Shown: positions 1 to 7,351 of the stretch, piece after piece | Position numbering within the stretch: the stretch's first letter is position 1 | Layout of the letters: each line of letters begins with the position of its first letter | Notes under the pieces: generated by a model | Told to the model about the DNA's origin: nothing | The model's database searches: none | Seen by the model: only the letters and a program-made list of their open reading frames with translations | Made by a program: the position numbers and the translations under genes | Assembly: GCA_002369195.1 (NCBI GenBank) | Contig: DFEW01000065.1 | Coordinates: 1 to 18,097, forward strand | Reading direction: 5' to 3' | Length of the DNA: 18,097 nt | Source of the DNA: Christensenella sp. UBA3792 | GTDB lineage: Bacteria > Bacillota > Clostridia > Christensenellales > CAG-138

Positions 1-316
1 GGGTCCGCGCATTTCATGGCTCCCCTGTGCAAGGGGGCGCGGAGCCGAGCGCCCGCGGTGCGGGATGAAGCGAGGCGGAAGCGCGGGTCGAACAGGGAGC
101 AGAAGGAGTGCATGCGACGCGCTGCGACCATGTGAGACCATCGCTGTCACGCTTGCGTGACTGAGGGGTTGTAAAGCTACATGACAACCCTTCCGTCTTT
201 TGCTGCGCAAAATCCACCCTCCCTTACACAGGGAGGGCTATTTCTTTGCGCGGATGTAGGGGGCGACGACCTCGGCGCCCCGTTGTGAAGCACGACACCT
301 CATCCACCGCAAGCGG
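1..316. repeat. Hairpin-rich intergenic repeat region, MITE-like, no gene
   Basis: No credible gene lies here. The stretch is a chain of perfect or near-perfect hairpins: arms at 22-26/32-36, 146-151/156-161 (GTCACG/CGTGAC), 166-172/184-190 (GGGTTGT/ACAACCC), 198-203/207-212 (TTTTGC/GCAAAA), 217-224/230-237 (CCCTCCCT/AGGGAGGG) and 260-265/276-281 (GGGGCG/CGCCCC). The two ends of 4-254 are imperfect inverted repeats of each other: TCCGCGCA at 4-11 mirrors TGCGCGGA at 247-254, and the CCCTT-RCACAGGG hairpin occurs reversed near the left end and forward near the right end. From memory it resembles hairpin-rich repeats scattered between genes of gut Clostridia, but only one copy is in view, so repeat status is inferred. 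No transposase gene is present, so any mobility would depend on an enzyme encoded elsewhere. Confidence 0.55.
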
Positions 317-327
317 TCACCCTTCTT

Positions 328-350
328 CCCGAAGAGGAAGAGCTTTCGGG
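328..350. other. Small hairpin downstream of the mltG terminator
   Basis: CCCGAA at 328-333 pairs with TTCGGG at 345-350 around an 11-base loop. It lies beyond the mltG terminator, in DNA otherwise without a gene, and may belong to the same repeat-rich intergenic stretch. No T-run of note follows on either strand, so I do not call it a terminator. Confidence 0.3.
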
Positions 351-358
351 TGCGCCGC

Positions 359-396
359 AAAAAAGAAGGACGGCTCACCGAAAGGAGAACCGTCCT
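359..396 (-). terminator. Intrinsic terminator of the lipoprotein-ylbF-mltG block
   Basis: Read on the minus strand, AGGACGG (396-390) pairs with CCGTCCT (373-367). An inner CTC/GAG pairing sits above a two-base TT bulge, closed by an eight-base loop. The stem is followed at once by TTCTTTTTT (367-359). It begins about 27 bases past the mltG stop codon, and the GC stem plus U-run make it a convincing Rho-independent terminator. Confidence 0.9.
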
Positions 397-423
397 GAAC
401 ACTTCCGATATAAAACCTGCCGC

Positions 424-1572
424 TCAGCCCCAGTACTGGCGGTACTTTTCGACATTCTGCTGGTGCTCCTCGTAGGTCTTGGAAAAGATCAGCGCGGCGC
501 TTTCGTTCGGGTTGCCGTTGCAGAAGAAGAGGTAGCCCTCTTCGAGGTATTCCTCGTTCGGGTAGAGCGCCGCCTGAATCGCCGCGGCACCGGGGCTTGC
601 GATCGGTCCGATCGGCAGTCCTTCGTTGAGATACGTGTTGTAGGACGAGACGATCGCCTGCTCGTCGGCCGAGAACGTGTAGCGGTGTACGCCGGTGACG
701 TAGCTCAGCGTGGCGCAGGATTCGAGCTTCATGCCGCGTTCGAGGCGATTGTGGAACACCGCCGACACCTTCGTAAAGTCGCCCGCGTCGCGCGCTTCGC
801 GCTCGATGATTGAGGCGAGCGTCATGACCTGATCGCGCGTCATATCCAGCTCCTGCGCGCGGGTGACCCACTCGCCGGTGTAGACCTCGTAGTAGCGCGC
901 AAGCATCTTGTTGAGAATCTCCTCGGGCGTCGCGTCGACATAGACCTCGTACGTGTCGGGGAACAGATACCCTTCGAGCACGTAGCGCCGATCCGACGGG
1001 TTCTTGATCTCCGCGATGAACGGGTACTTCGAGAACGTCGCCGCGTCGCGGCACAGCGCGGTAAACGCGCCGGCGTCGCTCAACAGCTCCTCGCGCATCA
1101 GCAGCGCCGCGATCTCCTCGACCGTATAGCCCTCCGGCACCGTGAAGCGCTTCGTTCTGCGCGCCGGATTGCCCTCGGCGAGCACGTCGACGATCTCCGG
1201 AATCGTCATGTTCTTCGAAAGCCGGTACGTCCCCGCCTTCAAGCTGTTCGCCTTGCCGACGAAGTCGACGTAGACCTTGAACGACGCGGTGGACACGATC
1301 AGTCCCTTTTCGCCCTCGCCGCACGCGTGATAGAGCAGGTCGGCGATCTTGCTTGCCGACGCCGCCTGCGGGATCTCGACCTCATACGGGGTCGGATCGT
1401 CCGGATCGACCGCCGAGACGTAGTGCGACAGCACGAATGAGACCGCGAGGATCACGGTCACCGCGACGAGCGCGATGCTCAGAGCCCACGTCGCGATCGG
1501 ACGCGCGTAATGCCAGAAGCGCTGCCAGCGCATGCGCACGGCGTTGTATTCGGTTTTGTCGTCCCGTTTCAT
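424..1572 (-). CDS. mltG: Endolytic peptidoglycan transglycosylase MltG (YceG-like)
   Basis: The 382-residue protein is a membrane-anchored lytic transglycosylase that cuts nascent glycan strands near the membrane and is thought to set glycan chain length. A basic cytoplasmic tail is followed by one transmembrane helix at about residues 26-50, then a LysM-like region and the YceG catalytic domain. The signature ASIIEREA holds the catalytic glutamate (E257, equivalent to E218 of the E. coli enzyme). The conserved LEGYLFPDTYEV (199-210) and the NEGLPIGPIASPG segment (316-328) are also present. Length is normal for the family. It is the last gene of its block, 31 bases after the ylbF-like gene and before a terminator. 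No Shine-Dalgarno sequence precedes the ATG; instead a promoter ends six bases upstream, which suggests a leaderless transcript. The next in-frame ATG, codon 14, also lacks one. Confidence 0.95.
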   Translation of the reverse strand: MKRDDKTEYNAVRMRWQRFWHYARPIATWALSIALVAVTVILAVSFVLSHYVSAVDPDDPTPYEVEIPQAASASKIADLLYHACGEGEKGLIVSTASFKVYVDFVGKANSLKAGTYRLSKNMTIPEIVDVLAEGNPARRTKRFTVPEGYTVEEIAALLMREELLSDAGAFTALCRDAATFSKYPFIAEIKNPSDRRYVLEGYLFPDTYEVYVDATPEEILNKMLARYYEVYTGEWVTRAQELDMTRDQVMTLASIIEREARDAGDFTKVSAVFHNRLERGMKLESCATLSYVTGVHRYTFSADEQAIVSSYNTYLNEGLPIGPIASPGAAAIQAALYPNEEYLEEGYLFFCNGNPNESAALIFSKTYEEHQQNVEKYRQYWG

Positions 1573-1578
1573 GCGTTC

Positions 1579-1607
1579 AGTATATCATGCGGCGCGCCGT
1601 TTTTCAA
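1579..1607 (-). promoter_or_regulatory. Sigma-A type promoter placed directly on the mltG start codon
   Basis: On the minus strand TTGAAA (1607-1602) and TATACT (1584-1579) are separated by exactly 17 bases, close to the vegetative consensus. The -35 box overlaps the stop codon of the ylbF-like gene. Only six bases separate the -10 box from the mltG ATG, so a start at the usual distance would fall on or next to the A of that codon. A ten-base perfect palindrome, CGGCGCGCCG (1590-1599), fills most of the spacer and could be an operator or chance in GC-rich DNA. Activity is inferred from sequence only. Confidence 0.65.
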
Positions 1608-1936
1608 GCGCCGAGGTCGAAGCCGACCGCCTTGGCGAGCACCCGGTAGATGCTGCCGAGCAGGTCGTTCAGGCGGTATTCCGCCATCAGGAACTCAGCC
1701 GCCGCGCGGTCGAACTGTAGCAGCTCACCCATCTTTTGCAGCTTTTTCTGCGCAAGCTCATCCTCCTGTCCGGTCACGGCGTTCGCCGAAACGCGGTTGC
1801 GAAGGGTTGTAAACTCGTCGAGCAGCGCCGCGGTCGAGGGATTCTCATACGCGCGCGCCTTTGTCTCGCAGTATGTTTTGTATTCGTCCGAATCGCGCAG
1901 CTTGTCCGCCAGCGCGTTCGCGTCGTCCATCAGCAT
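1604..1936 (-). CDS. YlbF/YmcA-family helical regulatory protein
   Basis: The 110-residue protein looks all-helical and matches the Com_YlbF (YlbF/YmcA) pattern: an N-terminal ANALADKLRDSDEYKTY segment, a middle LLDEFTTLRNRV helix, and a C-terminal helix around FLMAEYRLNDLLGSIYRVLA. In B. subtilis, YlbF and YmcA form a complex with YaaT that influences RNase Y-dependent mRNA maturation, competence and sporulation. Whether this paralogue does the same is not shown by sequence. I chose the ATG at 1936 because GGAGG (1947-1943) stands six bases before it; a second ATG two codons later is less well placed. The upstream lipoprotein gene stops one base before this start, so translation is probably coupled. 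Its encoded SD lies inside the last codons of that gene. An RNase J gene is the next gene but one upstream. Confidence 0.8.
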   Translation of the reverse strand: MLMDDANALADKLRDSDEYKTYCETKARAYENPSTAALLDEFTTLRNRVSANAVTGQEDELAQKKLQKMGELLQFDRAAAEFLMAEYRLNDLLGSIYRVLAKAVGFDLGA

Positions 1937-1937
1937 C

Positions 1938-2930
1938 TCATTCCTCCATCGGGCCCAGTACGATCCCGTTTTCCGTGCACCATGCGTCGTTGTCCGCCGC
2001 CCATTCGAAGAACAGCGTTTCAAAGTCCTTGCCGAATACGTCCGCAAAGTCCTCCTGTCCGATGGTCATATGCGCGAACACGAGGTCCTTTCCGTAATGC
2101 TCCACGAGCCAGTCAAAGAAGCATGCCGCTTCAAAATAGCTGATCGTCGTCAGCATCGGGTGCGAAAGAAGCCGTTCCGACATCGTGATCGGGGTCTCGC
2201 TCACCGCGCTGTATTTCTCGCCGATTGCCGCGCCGGAACGCATGTAGGCCGCTTGAAAGGCGTACACCTTTTTCGGATCGACCGTGCCGTCCGCATCCAG
2301 AAGCCCTCTCTGTCCGGCAATGACGATGCCCTCGTCGCCGAACGTCATCCGGACAGCGCGCGCCATGCGGTTTCTGCACGTCAGCATCGAGATGTACTCG
2401 GCAATGGCCTCCGCCCAGAAGCCGCCGCCCGTTCCGATATCGAAGGTGCAGCACGCCAGCGTCAGATAATGCGCGTATTCGTGCAGCAGCGCGAATCCTG
2501 CGACGTCCCAGTTGAGATACAGATAGATGCCCATGTCCGGTCCGAGATAGTACGCGCCCGCCTTGTTCCACTTCGCGCGCTCCGTTTTTGCGGCAAAGTC
2601 CGTGTGGATGTCGATCGGCGCGACTTCGTCCTTAAGGTACCCGTCCAACGCGGCGATCGCGTCCGAAAAGTCCGCTTCCTGATTCGTCAGGATGGTTTCC
2701 AGACCCGCAAAAAACGCTTCCTCGCCGAGCAGTTCGATGTCTGCCGCGGCAAGATACCATGTTGCGTGCGGCGTACGAACGATGTACGGATAGCTTTCCG
2801 CGCTTCTGCCCTCGTTCTTTTCGACCGTATAGCCCGCAACGGTCCGCTCCTTCGCCTTGCAGCCGGACAGCGCCCCCGCGCACAGGATCAGCGCGAGCAG
2901 CAGCGCAGCGATACGAACACGGTGTTTCAT
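1938..2930 (-). CDS. Predicted lipoprotein with HExxH zinc-metalloprotease signature
   Basis: I do not recognise a named family for this 330-residue protein. Its N-terminus is a lipoprotein signal: MKHRVR, a hydrophobic stretch and the lipobox LSGC with the lipidated cysteine at residue 24. It should therefore sit on the outer face of the membrane. Residues 150-154 read HEYAH, a match to HExxH, and about 20 residues later EAIAE supplies glutamates E174 and E178. That layout suits a gluzincin-type zinc peptidase, two histidines and a downstream glutamate holding zinc. Later regions look helical (YFEAACFFDWLVEHYGKDLVFAHM) as in the C-terminal half of such enzymes. The start at 2930 is backed by AGGGGG seven bases upstream and by the signal peptide; a longer reading to 2993 would run through the promoter. 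It opens a block with a ylbF-like gene and mltG, hinting at an envelope role. The substrate is unknown. Confidence 0.75.
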   Translation of the reverse strand: MKHRVRIAALLLALILCAGALSGCKAKERTVAGYTVEKNEGRSAESYPYIVRTPHATWYLAAADIELLGEEAFFAGLETILTNQEADFSDAIAALDGYLKDEVAPIDIHTDFAAKTERAKWNKAGAYYLGPDMGIYLYLNWDVAGFALLHEYAHYLTLACCTFDIGTGGGFWAEAIAEYISMLTCRNRMARAVRMTFGDEGIVIAGQRGLLDADGTVDPKKVYAFQAAYMRSGAAIGEKYSAVSETPITMSERLLSHPMLTTISYFEAACFFDWLVEHYGKDLVFAHMTIGQEDFADVFGKDFETLFFEWAADNDAWCTENGIVLGPMEE

Positions 2931-2964
2931 GAAATCAACCCCCTCATGCTTTGGTTCTGCCTGT

Positions 2965-2993
2965 ATGATACCGCACCTGCGTCCGCTTCTCAA
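2965..2993 (-). promoter_or_regulatory. Promoter for the lipoprotein-ylbF-mltG block
   Basis: On the minus strand TTGAGA (2993-2988) and TATCAT (2970-2965) are 17 bases apart, a good vegetative-type promoter. Transcription would start near 2958, leaving a leader of about 28 bases carrying the AGGGGG ribosome binding site before the ATG at 2930. The promoter lies in the 128-base gap after rnj, which marks this as a separate transcription unit. Confidence 0.7.
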
Positions 2994-3006
2994 CCGCGGT
3001 TTTGCC

Positions 3007-3048
3007 GGAATACGGTCCGGTATTCCCCAAAAATCGGCAAAATACCGG
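3007..3048 (-). promoter_or_regulatory. Interlocking inverted repeats between rnj and the lipoprotein gene
   Basis: Two exclusive pairings are possible in minus-strand RNA. Pairing A joins CCGGUAUU (3048-3041) to AAUACCGG (3024-3017). Pairing C joins GGAAUAC (3026-3020) to GUAUUCC (3013-3007). They share the AAUAC arm, so only one can form. A third match, UUUUGCCG (3042-3035) with CGGCAAAA (3007-3000), can enclose pairing C. A small five-pair stem (3047-3035) followed by five Us (3033-3029) might act as a weak rnj terminator. The element begins 11 bases past the rnj stop and ends 13 bases before the -35 box at 2993, so it could equally be a DNA operator. Confidence 0.45.
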
Positions 3049-3058
3049 CGATGCGTTC

Positions 3059-4705
3059 CTATATCTCGATCACGATCGGCAGGATCATCGGCGTGCGTCC
3101 CGTCTCGTTATACAGGAACGACTTGAGCTTGCTCTTGACCGTGTTCTTGATGCCCGCGTACTCGCCCTTGTCCGCCGATTCGAAGCGCTTGGCCTGCTCG
3201 TAGACCAGCTCGCTCGCGCGGTTGATCAGCGATTCGTTGTCGCGCATGTTGATAAATCCGCGCGAATAGATTTCCACGGGCGCGAGCAGCCGTCCGCTCT
3301 GCGCGTCCAGCAGCATGAGCGCCGCGACAAGCCCGTCCACCGACAGGACCTTGCGGTCCTTCAGCACGACGTCCTCGACGTCGATCAGCCCGTCCACCAT
3401 GACGCTGCCCGACGGCACCGTGCCGTTCATGACGCCGCTCTTCGAGGTCAGCTCGATCACCGCGCCGTTCTTGGCGATGAACGTGTTCTCCGGCAGCACG
3501 CCCTGCTCCTTCGCAAGGTCGGCGTGCATCTTGAGATGCCGCGCCTCGCCGTGCACCGGAATGAAATACTTCGGCTTGGTCAGCGCAAGCATGAGCCGCA
3601 GCTCGCCCGCGAAGGCATGTCCGGATACGTGCACGTCCGCCATGCGGTCATACACGACCTCCGCGCCTTTCTCGTACAGCGAGTTGATCACGCGCGCGAC
3701 GCCGCGCTCGTTGCCGGGGATCGCGCTTGCGGAGATGATGACCGTGTCGCCCGCGCCGACGTTCAGCTTGTGCGTGTCGTTCGCCATGCGGTAGAGACCG
3801 CTCATCGGCTCGCCCTGCGAACCGGTCGTCATGACGCAGACCATGTGCGGCGGGATGTTCTTGAGGTGCTCCACCCGCACGATCTTTTCCGGCGGGATGT
3901 GCATATAGCCGAGCTCCTGCGCGATCTTCACGATCTGCTCCATGCTCCGCCCCTGGAAGCACACGACGCGCGCATGGTCGATCGCCACGTCCGCGACCTG
4001 CTGCAGGCGGTACACGTTCGACGCGAACGACGCGACGATGACGCGTCCCTGCGCCTTGTCGAAGCACCGGTCGAAGGTCTTGCCGATCTCGCGCTCGCTC
4101 TGCGTGAAGCCGGTGTGCTCGACGTTCGTGGAGTCCGACAGCAGCGCCAGCACGCCCTTGGAGCCGTAGTACGCGAACCGGTTGATGTCGATCGGCTCGC
4201 CGTCGATCGGCGTCAGGTCGATCTTGAAGTCGCCGGTGTGAATCACCGTGCCGATCGGCGTTTGGATCGCCAACGCGACCGCGCCCGCGATCGAATGACC
4301 GGTCTTGATGAACTCGACCTTGAAGCAGCCGAGCTTGACCGTCTCCTTGGGCGCGACGTCCACGACCTGCACGTCGTTCAGGTGATGCTCGTCCAGCTTG
4401 TGCCGGATCAGCGCGTTCGTAAACCGCGTGCCGTAGATCGGGCAGCGGAACTTCTGCATCGCGTACGGGATCGCGCCGATGTGGTCCTCGTGTCCGTGCG
4501 TGATGCACATGCCGCGGATCTTGTCCGCGTTCTGTTCGAGGTACGTCATGTCCGGAATGACGACGTCGATTCCGAGCATTTCCTCGTCCGGAAAGATCAG
4601 ACCGCAGTCGACGATCAGGATGTCCCCGCCGTACTCGATCACGGTCATGTTCTTACCGATTTCACCCACCCCGCCCAGCGGGATGATTTTCAGTTTATTT
4701 CGCAT
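3059..4705 (-). CDS. rnj: Ribonuclease J
   Basis: The 548-residue protein is a metallo-beta-lactamase/beta-CASP nuclease that degrades and matures RNA, usually with both 5'-to-3' exonuclease and endonuclease activity. The metal-binding motif HGHEDH is at 70-75, with HTGDFK (156-161) following. The beta-CASP part includes the SGHA motif near 361-364 and PVHGE near 383-387. A C-terminal region of about 100 residues completes a family-typical length. The ATG at 4705 lies four bases after AAAGGA. It is the last gene of the dprA-to-rnj series, nine bases after the SleB-like gene. RNase J is often essential in Bacillota, and only one copy is visible here. A promoter of its own is not evident. Confidence 0.97.
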   Translation of the reverse strand: MRNKLKIIPLGGVGEIGKNMTVIEYGGDILIVDCGLIFPDEEMLGIDVVIPDMTYLEQNADKIRGMCITHGHEDHIGAIPYAMQKFRCPIYGTRFTNALIRHKLDEHHLNDVQVVDVAPKETVKLGCFKVEFIKTGHSIAGAVALAIQTPIGTVIHTGDFKIDLTPIDGEPIDINRFAYYGSKGVLALLSDSTNVEHTGFTQSEREIGKTFDRCFDKAQGRVIVASFASNVYRLQQVADVAIDHARVVCFQGRSMEQIVKIAQELGYMHIPPEKIVRVEHLKNIPPHMVCVMTTGSQGEPMSGLYRMANDTHKLNVGAGDTVIISASAIPGNERGVARVINSLYEKGAEVVYDRMADVHVSGHAFAGELRLMLALTKPKYFIPVHGEARHLKMHADLAKEQGVLPENTFIAKNGAVIELTSKSGVMNGTVPSGSVMVDGLIDVEDVVLKDRKVLSVDGLVAALMLLDAQSGRLLAPVEIYSRGFINMRDNESLINRASELVYEQAKRFESADKGEYAGIKNTVKSKLKSFLYNETGRTPMILPIVIEI

Positions 4706-4714
4706 ATAGTCCTT

Positions 4715-5365
4715 TCAATCGACGCTCCCGAAAAAGAACAGGTTGCCGCCGATGTTCCGATAAAATGGATGCCCGCCGAAGTTTTTGCCGATGCGTTCCG
4801 CGCAGAAAAACAGCACGTTCTCCGGCAGATCGAGATTGCCGTACACGAAGATGTCGCGCGCGGCCTCCCGGATCGCTTCGGGCGGATCGAATGTTTGGAA
4901 TCGTTTGTTGTGTACGACCGAGAACTGTCCCTTGCGGTACGTTTCGGTCGCGATGTCCGTCACCTTGCCGCCGAAGCGCGTCGCCACACAGCGGTTGTAC
5001 AGCACGCACAGCACCGCGCGATAGGCGCGCTCCGAGCGCGGTCCCGCCTCAAAGTACGCGACGCGCGCCGCCAGCGTGAGGTCGTCCTCCGTCACCGGAT
5101 GCACCTGCGCATAGCGCGAAAGCGGGCGCATGCCGTGGTGCCGCAGCACGGGCTCGGCAGGCGCGAACGCCGCGGTGATCGCTTCGACCGCCTCCGCCAA
5201 AACCCAGTTCGGGTCCGGCGGGATCGCGACGGGCTCGGCCGTCGGCGCAGGCGTTGCGCACGGCGCGACCGTGACCCAGTCCTCCTCGGGCGAGGGCGTG
5301 GGCGAACCGAACAGCGTCAGCGGCAGAAAACATACGGAAAGCAGGGTGCAAAGCAGGCGTTTCAT
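4715..5365 (-). CDS. SleB-like cell wall hydrolase (Hydrolase_2 family), secreted
   Basis: The 216-residue protein starts with a signal-peptide-like stretch (KR, then hydrophobic to about residue 20) and a Pro/Thr/Ala-rich linker to about residue 50. Residues 93-216 match the SleB/CwlJ hydrolase domain: TLAARVAYFEAG with the probable catalytic glutamate E106, VLYNRC (121-126), the QFS motif (147-149) and an FFCAERIGKNFGGHPFYRNI tail. The family cuts peptidoglycan; SleB and CwlJ act on the spore cortex in germination, but related enzymes occur in non-spore roles, so I do not assign a stage. No peptidoglycan-binding repeat precedes the domain, unlike SleB. The gene follows hslU by 36 bases and precedes rnj by nine. 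Its ribosome site AAAGGA sits in the loop of a small hairpin (5366-5386). Confidence 0.85.
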   Translation of the reverse strand: MKRLLCTLLSVCFLPLTLFGSPTPSPEEDWVTVAPCATPAPTAEPVAIPPDPNWVLAEAVEAITAAFAPAEPVLRHHGMRPLSRYAQVHPVTEDDLTLAARVAYFEAGPRSERAYRAVLCVLYNRCVATRFGGKVTDIATETYRKGQFSVVHNKRFQTFDPPEAIREAARDIFVYGNLDLPENVLFFCAERIGKNFGGHPFYRNIGGNLFFFGSVD

Positions 5366-5386
5366 CGTCCGATCCTTTCCCGGACG
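5366..5386 (-). promoter_or_regulatory. Hairpin presenting the ribosome binding site of the SleB-like gene
   Basis: In minus-strand RNA, CGUCCG (5386-5381) pairs perfectly with CGGACG (5371-5366) around the nine-base loop GGAAAGGAU, which contains the Shine-Dalgarno core. The AUG follows the stem directly. Six GC-rich pairs between the ribosome site and the start codon could lower initiation or make it depend on ribosomes arriving from hslU. This is read from sequence only. Confidence 0.4.
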
Positions 5387-5401
5387 GAAACGCTCCGCCC
5401 G

Positions 5402-6774
<1,373 letters not shown>

Positions 6775-6778
<4 letters not shown>

Positions 6779-7317
6779 GGACGGATCACCTCCACATGAA
6801 TGTTGCCGTTGGTAAAGATGCAGATCGATTCAGCGATCGCCATCGCCTCGGTCGCGATCTCCTCCGCGCTCATGTCGGTATGCAGCTTCAACGCCTTCGC
6901 CGCCGCCAGCGCATAGAGACCGCCGGAGCCGATCGCCGCGATATCGTCGTCCGGCTCGATGACCTCGCCGGTGCCGGACAGCACCAGAAGATCGTCCTTG
7001 TCCGCCACGATCATCATCGCTTCAAGCTGCCGCATGACCTTGTCGCTGCGCCAGTCCTGCGTCAGCGCGATCGCCGCGCGCTTCAGCGCGCCGCCGTGCA
7101 TTTCAAGCTTTGCCTCGAACCGGTCGCAGAGCGTGAACGCGTCCGCAACCGAGCCCGCAAAGCCCACGACCACGCGGTCGTGATACAGCCGGCGAACCTT
7201 TTTGGCATGCGCCTTCATGATCGCCTGCTGTCCCATCGTGACCTGTCCGTCGCCCGCGATGGCGGTCACGCCGTTGCGCTTCACCGCAACGATGGTGGTG
7301 CCTTTTAACTGTTCCAT
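6775..7317 (-). CDS. hslV: HslV (ClpQ), peptidase subunit of the HslUV protease
   Basis: The 180-residue protein is an N-terminal nucleophile hydrolase that forms the proteolytic core docked by HslU. The sequence [16 protein letters not shown] shows a six-residue leader before the likely catalytic threonine T7, which removal of the leader would expose. The lysine equivalent to K33 of the mature E. coli enzyme is K39 (in AKKVRRLY). Conserved AGDGQVTMG and [12 protein letters not shown] segments are intact. E. coli HslV loses only methionine, while the B. subtilis homologue carries a leader and uses serine; this protein combines a leader with threonine. The ATG at 7317 has GAGGAGG eight bases upstream. 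It follows trmFO by 34 bases and overlaps hslU. Confidence 0.98.
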
Positions 7318-7351
7318 CGGATATGCCTCCTCAAAAATTCGTAGTGCCGCC

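Noticed and set aside
14..217. A 67-codon minus-strand open frame inside the left-edge repeat region
   Set aside because: It covers a chain of hairpins, has no ribosome site that I can see and reads as low-complexity Ser/Pro/Thr/Ala sequence.
217..247. Plus-strand intrinsic terminator (CCCTCCCT/AGGGAGGG followed by CTATTTCTTT)
   Set aside because: The stem is strong, but the tail is an interrupted T-run and no plus-strand gene precedes it. It fits better as part of the repeat element.
1..316. Possible tRNA or structured ncRNA at the left edge
   Set aside because: Hairpins are abundant but no cloverleaf, T-loop GTTC box or known ncRNA consensus is visible. A dispersed repeat explains the inverted ends better.
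317..1324. A minus-strand open frame of 335 codons overlapping mltG in another frame
   Set aside because: Arg/Gly-rich translation without motifs, running through the mltG terminator; a shadow of mltG.
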